Part shown: positions 59,321-64,000 of the stretch, piece after piece
Position numbering within the stretch: the stretch's first letter is position 1
How the letters are laid out: every line of letters begins with the position of its first letter
NCBI GenBank assembly: GCA_017509785.1
Contig: JAFWOT010000012.1
Span: forward strand, 257,476-321,475
Reading direction: 5' to 3'
DNA length: 64,000 bases
From: Clostridia bacterium
GTDB taxonomy: Bacteria; Bacillota; Clostridia; Christensenellales; CAG-138
Position numbers and translations under genes: made by a program
The notes under the pieces: model-generated
Database searches by the model: none
The model's input: only the letters and a program-made list of their open reading frames with translations
Told to the model about the DNA's origin: nothing

Positions 59321-60883
59321 CTATACGCAGAAATGTTTTAGTTCATCCGTTTCCGTCTTTTTAACGAGATTGCCTCCACGGTCGAAAGTCAATTCGATCC
59401 TTCTCGTTACTCCGTCAACAGGATAAAGTCCCGATCTTACAACGAATCTTGCGGATTCGATCCTGTTTACCGCCCAAATCATTTGGCCATCATCATCGGT
59501 TTCAAGCTCAGCGCCAAATGCGCCCTTGACCTCGTAGAACACGCTCGGTTTGCCCTCGTTCGGATCGCATACCAGCAGGACCGCCGTACGGGCTTCTCTC
59601 GCGGGCTCTGTAAAATCGTCGACCGTGAACCCCATAGGAGTATCCTCTCCAAAGTATTCGTCTGTGATGGAGACGTCCTTCCGGTTGCAGGAGATGAATA
59701 TCTTTTCGTCAACGATCGCAGCATCGATAAGATCGAATCCGTTCTCTCCCATGTCGTAAGAGAACTCGTCCGTCAAACGGCCATCCGGCGCTATCCTGAC
59801 CACGCTTTGATAATGATTCATTTCCTCATCGAGGCCATAAAGTATGGCAATATATCCTCCGCCAAAGTCGTTCAGATCGCAGGCTATATCGCATACCCAG
59901 ACCTCCTCTGTCGGATTGACAGTGGTGCCAAGGTATTTGCCGGTCGGGTCTATCCTGCTCACGCAGAGTGAGTAGCGCTCATTTTCACGGTCGCATCCCT
60001 GAGAAAGCACCGTTAGGCTTCCGTCGGAATTCTCGAATATGCCGGAAATCTTCTCCTCGACCCAATCGTTATCCCATTGGGCGAACCAAACGAGTTGTCC
60101 GTCATTATCGAGTTTTATTATCGCAGGAGAGGCCTTCTCGTAATAATCGTCCTCGCCATCTATGGGAACTACATCCTCCTTGGCCATTACTCCCGCGCAA
60201 AGTACGCCGTGTGATACCTCTTGCCCCCAATAGATCCGCATTTTATCGGTTTTGAAAGTCCATATGGGTTCATTATCTCTGTCGCCTATTACCTTCTTAA
60301 TGGTGCTTTCCCCCATCTTCAGGTGAAGCATACCGTTTTCCTCATAGTCAGCCCGCTCATAATCACAATAATAATGAATTGAATTGAGATAGGCGGTCCT
60401 CCCGATCTCCCATGCGTTCTGCACGTTTGCGGCGCTGGGATCTTTATTCAGTATCTCCCACCCGGGAACGGAGTTCGTCATCATATTATGCGCTATGACC
60501 TCCGCCGTCTTCCCGTAGACGAATCTCTCCGTCGTTATATCGCGGTAGATCGCCTTTATCTCGCCCCTGGTGAGGCCTTCCGTATCAAGCCCGTTTTCCA
60601 TGAAAAACTCCTTAGCCTCCCTGTATTCCGCGGCGTCCGCGGCAAAAGCGTAAGTTCCGATGCCGAGGGATATCAGCACGGCGGCTGCGGCGATCATCCA
60701 TACGACAGCCTTCTTGGGCAGGCTTCGGCGTGCACGCGGTTTTGCGGGAGTTATCCTTTCGTTTACGAGTTGAAGGAGCCTTTCGTTCGTCACCTCGTCC
60801 GAGCTTTCTTCAATGCCGCAAATGAGCTTATCCGCTTCCTCCGGCGAGAGTTCATCCATTATTTCAGAGAATTTCTTTTTCAT
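59321..60883 (-). CDS. Membrane-anchored anti-sigma-like protein with a large extracytoplasmic domain
   Basis: A 520-residue protein encoded directly after an ECF sigma factor, overlapping it by 20 bases. Residues 1-55 are a cytoplasmic helical region (FSEIMDELSPEEADKLICGI), followed by a basic RARRSLPKKA, one membrane segment (about 62-82) and about 430 extracytoplasmic residues. The outer part has recurring strands such as GQLVWFAQWDND, GSLTVLSQGCD and GGYIAILYGLDE that suggest a beta-propeller-like sensor. Anti-sigma function is inferred from position and topology; no zinc-type HxxxCxxC is seen. Confidence 0.75.
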   Translation of the reverse strand: MKKKFSEIMDELSPEEADKLICGIEESSDEVTNERLLQLVNERITPAKPRARRSLPKKAVVWMIAAAAVLISLGIGTYAFAADAAEYREAKEFFMENGLDTEGLTRGEIKAIYRDITTERFVYGKTAEVIAHNMMTNSVPGWEILNKDPSAANVQNAWEIGRTAYLNSIHYYCDYERADYEENGMLHLKMGESTIKKVIGDRDNEPIWTFKTDKMRIYWGQEVSHGVLCAGVMAKEDVVPIDGEDDYYEKASPAIIKLDNDGQLVWFAQWDNDWVEEKISGIFENSDGSLTVLSQGCDRENERYSLCVSRIDPTGKYLGTTVNPTEEVWVCDIACDLNDFGGGYIAILYGLDEEMNHYQSVVRIAPDGRLTDEFSYDMGENGFDLIDAAIVDEKIFISCNRKDVSITDEYFGEDTPMGFTVDDFTEPAREARTAVLLVCDPNEGKPSVFYEVKGAFGAELETDDDGQMIWAVNRIESARFVVRSGLYPVDGVTRRIELTFDRGGNLVKKTETDELKHFCV

Positions 60884-61439
60884 TGTCCTTTCCTCCGAAT
60901 CGAGTCCTTAACTTTTTTATCGCTCTGTGCGTCCTTGTATCCACGTTGGAAACGGTCAGACCGAGTGACCCGGCGATCTCCTTTGACGATTGTCCGAGAT
61001 AGTATTTGCGAACGATTATCTCCCTGTCCGGCTCTCCGAGGTCGTTGACCGCCTTCGTCAGCGCCTCCCTTTCGAGCTTTGAAACGACCTCCCCTTCGAG
61101 AGAGAAGTCGTCCGGGATATCATCGGAAACGTCGTCGTCCATTGATATCCGCGTCCCGTCCCTCACCGCCTTCCTGTAGGCGCTTATCGAAACGTTCTTT
61201 GCAATGACGCATAACCAAGTCTTAACGCCGCATCTTTTCGGATCGTATCTTTCAATATGAATGTAGAACTCGCTGAACGTATCAGCCGCACATGCGTCAA
61301 TATCCGCCTGCGATACTCCTGCCGAACGAAGTTTCCCGCGGACGATCGAATACACGAGCCCCGAATAAAGCGAGATGAGCTGCCTCATCCCCTCGTTCGG
61401 GTCATTCCTTATCAATTCCAACAGAGCAGCGTCCTGCAT
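60864..61439 (-). CDS. ECF-type sigma-70 family factor
   Basis: A 191-residue sigma factor with region 2 (DACAADTFSEFYIHIERYDPKR, split: ADTFSEFYIHI and GVKTWLCVIAKNVSISAYRK) and region 4 (LGEPDREIIVRKYYLGQSSKEIAGSLGL, helix-turn-helix QSSKEIAGSLGLTVSNVDTR in parts). No region 1.1 or 3. The ATG at 61439 has GGAGG six bases upstream; a TTG five codons earlier overlaps this site and is rejected. Presumably held inactive by the downstream membrane protein until an outside signal is sensed. Confidence 0.9.
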   Translation of the reverse strand: MQDAALLELIRNDPNEGMRQLISLYSGLVYSIVRGKLRSAGVSQADIDACAADTFSEFYIHIERYDPKRCGVKTWLCVIAKNVSISAYRKAVRDGTRISMDDDVSDDIPDDFSLEGEVVSKLEREALTKAVNDLGEPDREIIVRKYYLGQSSKEIAGSLGLTVSNVDTRTHRAIKKLRTRFGGKDNEKEIL

Positions 61440-61458
61440 CGAATACCTCCGCAATTCT

Positions 61459-61470
61459 TGAACCGGTTCA
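61459..61470. promoter_or_regulatory. Perfect palindrome ahead of the sigma-factor gene
   Basis: TGAACCGGTTCA is a 12-bp perfect palindrome 20 bases upstream of the sigma start. A possible reverse-strand promoter (TTGAAA 61519-61524, 16-base spacer, TAAGAT 61497-61502) lies just upstream, so the palindrome would be near the transcription start and could be an operator. Confidence 0.4.
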
Positions 61471-61530
61471 TTATTTTATTCGCTGAACCCATTTATATCT
61501 TACACCGAAAACGATATTTTTCAATACGCT

Positions 61531-61680
61531 GTGAGGATATCCCCGGGGCAGTTTCAATTACCCTTACCGGCGCTCTTGAACGCCGACGTCGATCGCGGCG
61601 GCCTTTACGATTCGACCGACGCTCTGCTCATATTCCGCCGCGTTCTCGGCATGATCGCAGATTTTCCGACAGGTTTTTGA
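61531..61680 (+). pseudogene. Dockerin type I repeat remnant
   Basis: The 375-base gap between the sigma factor and carD contains a GC-rich block. In one frame it reads DVDRGGLYDSTDALLIFRR followed by VLGMIADF and a stop at 61678-61680, closely matching a calcium-binding dockerin repeat (xDVNxDGxxxSTDALLILRxVLG). The frame is open from 61462, but there is no ATG or ribosome site (GTG at 61531 is the nearest candidate), and the second dockerin repeat and any catalytic part are missing. It looks like the 3' remnant of a lost gene. Confidence 0.6.
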
Positions 61681-61704
61681 CAAAAAAATATCGTATATTT
61701 TTGC

Positions 61705-61733
61705 TTGACTTTTTCTTCGATTTTATGTATAAT
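61705..61733 (+). promoter_or_regulatory. Promoter of carD-yacL
   Basis: TTGACT (61705-61710), 17-base spacer, TATAAT (61728-61733), about 80 bases upstream of the carD start. Confidence 0.88.
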
Positions 61734-61814
61734 ATCATTTGGGGGAATAAGAAGCTGAATTGAATTCTCCCATTTCAGCAGGCGTATCGCCGCTTTTGAT
61801 TTCGGAGGGATATT

Positions 61815-62279
61815 TTGTTTTCGATTGGGGATGTTGTTTGTTATCCGATGCACGGCGTCGGTACGATCGAGGGTATCGTCACACAGACGGTCCTCGGTGT
61901 GACGGCCGATTATTATTCGCTGCGCTTTTCCGGCGGGAAGATGACCGCGCTTATTCCCGTTGCGACTGCTGAAAAGGTCGGCCTTCGTCAGCTTATCTGC
62001 GAGGAAGAGTGTTTTAAGGTGCTTTCCTATATGGAGGTCCCCGGCGACCGCGGGAGCGATAACTGGAACCAGCGTTATCGTGAAAACATGGATAAGATGC
62101 GCTCCGGAAGCGTTTACGACGTTGCCGACGTGATCAAATGTTTAAAGCTTCGCGATTCGGAAAAGGGGCTTTCCGCCGGCGAACGCAAGATGCTCGCCAC
62201 CGCAAAGATGATAATCTCAGGTGAGATCGCTACCGTGCTGAACGAGGATCCCGCCTCCGTCGAGGTCAAACTCGGCTGA
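61815..62279 (+). CDS. CarD/CdnL-type RNA polymerase-binding regulator
   Basis: A 154-residue protein: N-terminal RNA-polymerase-interacting domain (MFSIGDVVCYPMHGVGTIEGI, then YSLRFSGGKMTALIPV) and a helical C-terminal DNA-binding region (LSAGERKMLATAKMIISGEIA). CarD-like proteins stabilise open promoter complexes, especially for rRNA. The start is TTG with GGAGGG five bases upstream. In Firmicutes such genes often precede yacL, as here. Confidence 0.92.
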   Translation: MFSIGDVVCYPMHGVGTIEGIVTQTVLGVTADYYSLRFSGGKMTALIPVATAEKVGLRQLICEEECFKVLSYMEVPGDRGSDNWNQRYRENMDKMRSGSVYDVADVIKCLKLRDSEKGLSAGERKMLATAKMIISGEIATVLNEDPASVEVKLG

Positions 62280-62305
62280 TATCGATCGTAAAGGAGTATT
62301 TTGAA

Positions 62306-63400
62306 TTGGCAAAAAAAACGATCCGTTTCCTCATAACCGTTTTCGGCGCCTTCCTCGGGTTCGGCGTCGTTTGGATGGTGTACAAATACCAGAACGAGCT
62401 GGGCGTCGCTTCCCTTCTCACAAGCATACCTATCTGGGCAAAGACTTTGCTTTACGTCGTATTCATGGTCATTTTCGGCGTGATATTCTTTTTTATTACT
62501 CCGGGCATCATAAACAGTATCGCCAAATTGACCGGCCGTATGGAACGTGAAACGAACAGTCTCTCAATGCAGCAGATATTCGTAGGCGTTATCGGGCTTC
62601 TTGCAGGTCTTCTTATAGCCGCGCTCATCAGTCTTCTCATTCAGAAGATACCCTTCGTTTGGATCGTCATTCCGCTTGACGTGATCGTGTTCGTCATATT
62701 CGGCTACCTCGGCTGGAAGATCCCGACAAGCAGAAGCAAGGAGATCAATTTCCCCAACTGGTTTCGCAAGGGAGAGGCCTCTCATCCCATCGAGAGCATC
62801 AAGGCAATGCCGAAGATACTCGATACCTCCGCCATTATCGACGGGAGGTTTTTCGACGTTTATAAGACGGGCATTGTCGAAGGAAGGATAATCGTCCCCG
62901 GGTTCGTTCTGGATGAGCTTCGCCATATCGCGGACAGCGCCGATCCTTTAAAGAGGACGCGGGGCAGGCGCGGATTGGATTCGATCTCCCTCCTGCGTGA
63001 GGAGAATCCGGAGAAAGTTTCCGTCCATGACGCGGATTACGCCGATCTTGCCGAGGTCGATACGAAGCTTCTTCGCCTCGCGACAGAGCTTAACGGCATT
63101 GTCGTCACGAACGATTATAACCTGAATAAGGTAGCTTCGGTTCAGGGCGTACCTATTTTCAACATAAACGATCTGGCAAATTCGCTTCGAATAAACGTCG
63201 TCGCCGGCGAGATAATTGACGTACTCGTCGTTAAGGAAGGAAAGGAACACGGTCAGGGCGTCGGATACTTTGACGACGGCACCATGATAGTTATAGACGG
63301 AGCCGGGCCGTTCGTCGGCGAGACTGTAACATCCATGGTCACAAGCGTACTGCAGACCTCCGCCGGCAAGATGGTATTTGCAAAGCTCGGAGCCGATTGA
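62306..63400 (+). CDS. yacL: PIN/TRAM-domain membrane protein YacL
   Basis: A 364-residue protein with four membrane segments (about 8-28, 40-65, 90-112, 117-137), then a PIN nuclease-like domain (ILDTSAIIDGRFFDV, VPGFVLDELRHIADS, VVTNDYNLNKVA; acidic residues present) and a C-terminal TRAM domain (GEIIDVLVVKEGKEHGQGVGYFDDGTM). Function of YacL is unresolved; an RNA-related role is likely. The start is TTG with AAGGAG nine bases upstream. Next to carD but not followed by ispD/ispF, which here lie fused at 32346. Confidence 0.93.
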   Translation: MAKKTIRFLITVFGAFLGFGVVWMVYKYQNELGVASLLTSIPIWAKTLLYVVFMVIFGVIFFFITPGIINSIAKLTGRMERETNSLSMQQIFVGVIGLLAGLLIAALISLLIQKIPFVWIVIPLDVIVFVIFGYLGWKIPTSRSKEINFPNWFRKGEASHPIESIKAMPKILDTSAIIDGRFFDVYKTGIVEGRIIVPGFVLDELRHIADSADPLKRTRGRRGLDSISLLREENPEKVSVHDADYADLAEVDTKLLRLATELNGIVVTNDYNLNKVASVQGVPIFNINDLANSLRINVVAGEIIDVLVVKEGKEHGQGVGYFDDGTMIVIDGAGPFVGETVTSMVTSVLQTSAGKMVFAKLGAD

Positions 63401-63434
63401 CAATATTATATAATGTTTTCGGCCTCATAGGGTG

Positions 63435-63463
63435 TTGACATTCAGCTTCGGCTTTGGTATAAT
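63435..63463 (+). promoter_or_regulatory. Consensus promoter of the tRNA-Ser genes
   Basis: TTGACA (63435-63440), 17-base spacer, TATAAT (63458-63463) with extended TGG, 19 bases upstream of the first tRNA. Confidence 0.92.
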
Positions 63464-63481
63464 TCAGCCGTTGCCAACCTT

Positions 63482-63570
63482 GGAGAGATGGCCGAGTGGT
63501 TTAAGGCGCCGGTCTTGAAAACCGGTGATGTCGCAAGGCACCGGGGGTTCAAATCCCTCTCTCTCCGCCA
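63482..63570 (+). tRNA. tRNA-Ser (anticodon UGA)
   Basis: An 89-base tRNA with encoded CCA. Acceptor GGAGAGA/TCTCTCC, anticodon stem CCGGT/ACCGG with loop CTTGAAA giving anticodon TGA, a long variable arm (class II) and T-arm GGGGGTTCAAATCCCTC. The long variable arm is typical of serine. Confidence 0.97.
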
Positions 63571-63582
63571 ACAGAATAAATT

Positions 63583-63674
63583 GGAGAAGTACCCAAGAGG
63601 TCGAAGGGGCTCCCCTGCTAAGGGAGTAGGATCTGCGAAGGGTCGCCAGGGTTCAAATCCCTGCTTCTCCGCCA
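63583..63674 (+). tRNA. tRNA-Ser (anticodon GCU)
   Basis: A 92-base class II tRNA with encoded CCA. Acceptor GGAGAAG/CTTCTCC, anticodon stem CTCCC/GGGAG with loop CTGCTAA giving GCT, a long variable arm and T-arm AGGGTTCAAATCCCT. Twelve bases after the first tRNA-Ser and probably processed from the same transcript. Confidence 0.97.
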
Positions 63675-63675
63675 G

Positions 63676-63708
63676 GTCAAAAGGTCATCCGTCGGATGGC
63701 CTTTTGAC
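63676..63708 (+). terminator. Hairpin after the tRNA genes
   Basis: GTCAAAAGGTCATCC and GGATGGCCTTTTGAC pair over 15 bp (one G-T) around GTC, immediately after the CCA of the second tRNA. The internal CCTTTTGAC arm provides a T-run; a probable but imperfect terminator. Confidence 0.65.
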
Positions 63709-63727
63709 TTGGCAATAAAAGAAGCGT

Positions 63728-63834
63728 GGATTTGAACGGGCAGTTTGGAGGCAAGCCGACAAAGGGCGGCAGGGTCCGCCCGTACTGCCCTGACCTCGCC
63801 GCACAGGTGCGGCGAGAACAAATCCCTGTTTTTT
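63728..63834 (+). ncRNA. Candidate structured RNA, family unknown
   Basis: About 100 bases fold into nested and adjacent perfect helices: P1 GGATTTG (63728-63734) with CAAATCC (63819-63825); P2 GGGCAGT (63738-63744) with ACTGCCC (63784-63790); inside P2 a hairpin GGGCGG/CCGCCC (63764-63781); and, between P2 and the closing strand of P1, a 9-bp hairpin CTCGCCGCA/TGCGGCGAG (63795-63816) with loop CAGG. A run of six T (63829-63834) follows P1. It does not fit tRNA, SRP RNA, 6S RNA, RNase P or any riboswitch consensus I know. It could also be a repeat element; there is no promoter immediately upstream. Confidence 0.45.
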
Positions 63835-63914
63835 CTTCCTTCGCCCTCTTTTTTTCATTACCGCGGGCATCGTTATCCCTTCCTCTTCCCGTTTGCGTTT
63901 TCTTTGATAAAGGC

Positions 63915-63942
63915 TTGATATTTCCGTTATTAGTGCTATAAT
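63915..63942 (+). promoter_or_regulatory. Promoter of the TrkA-like gene
   Basis: TTGATA (63915-63920), 16-base spacer, TATAAT (63937-63942) with extended TGC, about 32 bases upstream of the ATG. Confidence 0.7.
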
Positions 63943-63974
63943 GTATTTGTAGAAATTTTATCTGAGGTACCTCT

Positions 63975-64000
63975 ATGAAGATAATCATTGCGGGATACGG
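63975..64000 (+). CDS. Start of a TrkA-like NAD-binding protein (3' truncated)
   Basis: An ATG with GAGGT upstream opens a frame reading MKIIIAGYG up to the window edge. This is the beginning of a Rossmann fold as found in TrkA potassium-uptake regulators, but only eight full codons are visible, so other NAD-binding proteins remain possible. Confidence 0.45.

Noticed and set aside
63397..63414. TTGACA and TATAAT at the end of yacL
   Set aside because: The spacer is only six bases; the functional promoter is at 63435-63463 with 17.
63618..63821. Small reverse-strand protein over the second tRNA and following hairpins
   Set aside because: It covers a certain tRNA and perfect inverted repeats; its sequence is explained by RNA structure, not coding.

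Overview
The window comes from a spore-former-type member of the Clostridia (Bacillota), probably a saccharolytic anaerobe. The evidence is the gene set: a SCIFF peptide with its radical-SAM maturase, HemZ, an oxygen-independent radical-SAM enzyme, YaaT/RicT, RqcP, YtxC and BofC-like proteins, CarD/CdnL followed by the PIN-TRAM protein YacL, a threonine T-box, and class III fructose-bisphosphatase. Promoters are mostly close matches to TTGACA-17-TATAAT. The sequence is fairly GC-rich for this class. No CRISPR array, insertion sequence, prophage or rRNA operon was seen. I cannot name a genus.

Layout. 1-4.9 kb: fakA (5' end outside the window), recG and rlmD, housekeeping. 4.9-12.5 kb: a run of same-strand accessory genes (CPBP protease, a DUF4116-repeat protein beside a gene that duplicates its C-terminal domain, a GNAT-kinase fusion, a GNAT-zinc-ribbon fusion, an N-formylglutamate-amidohydrolase-like protein and an HD hydrolase). 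12.5-17.1 kb: HD hydrolase, amidohydrolase, a membrane protein and a GH13 lipoprotein. 17.1-27.6 kb: a carbohydrate region with two small membrane proteins, a GH53 endo-galactanase lipoprotein, a GT-C-like membrane protein, and a complete sugar ABC importer (binding protein, two enlarged permeases, MsmX-type ATPase). 27.7-32.4 kb: a tightly overlapping operon ending in holB-yaaT. 32.3-35.2 kb, reverse: foldase lipoprotein, rqcP, ispDF. 35.4-38.2 kb: a cell-surface protein, a uracil-DNA glycosylase without Fe-S cysteines, and rpsU.

38.2-49.1 kb is largely reverse strand and holds the clostridial block yajC, TIGR04086-type protein, SCIFF, SCIFF maturase, recJ, apt, relA, dtd, MBL hydrolase, hemZ. 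SecD and SecF, which I would expect between the maturase and recJ, are not there. 49.2-55.3 kb: GNAT, BofC-like lipoprotein, fbp, and an NlpC/P60 hydrolase with a WYL regulator. 55.4-61.4 kb: ytxC divergent from T-box-thrS, then deoD, then an ECF sigma factor with a large membrane-anchored anti-sigma-like protein. 61.5-64 kb: a dockerin-like remnant, carD, yacL, two tRNA-Ser genes, an apparently structured RNA of unknown family, and the first codons of a TrkA-like gene.

Points most worth following up: (1) the adjacent genes at 5837-8370 share an unnamed domain; (2) a nested multi-helix RNA candidate at 63728-63834; (3) a seven-cysteine SCIFF peptide at 47362-47505; (4) a family-4-like uracil-DNA glycosylase that has lost all four cluster cysteines; (5) a dockerin-repeat remnant in an intergenic region; (6) a probable leaderless transcript at 17170.
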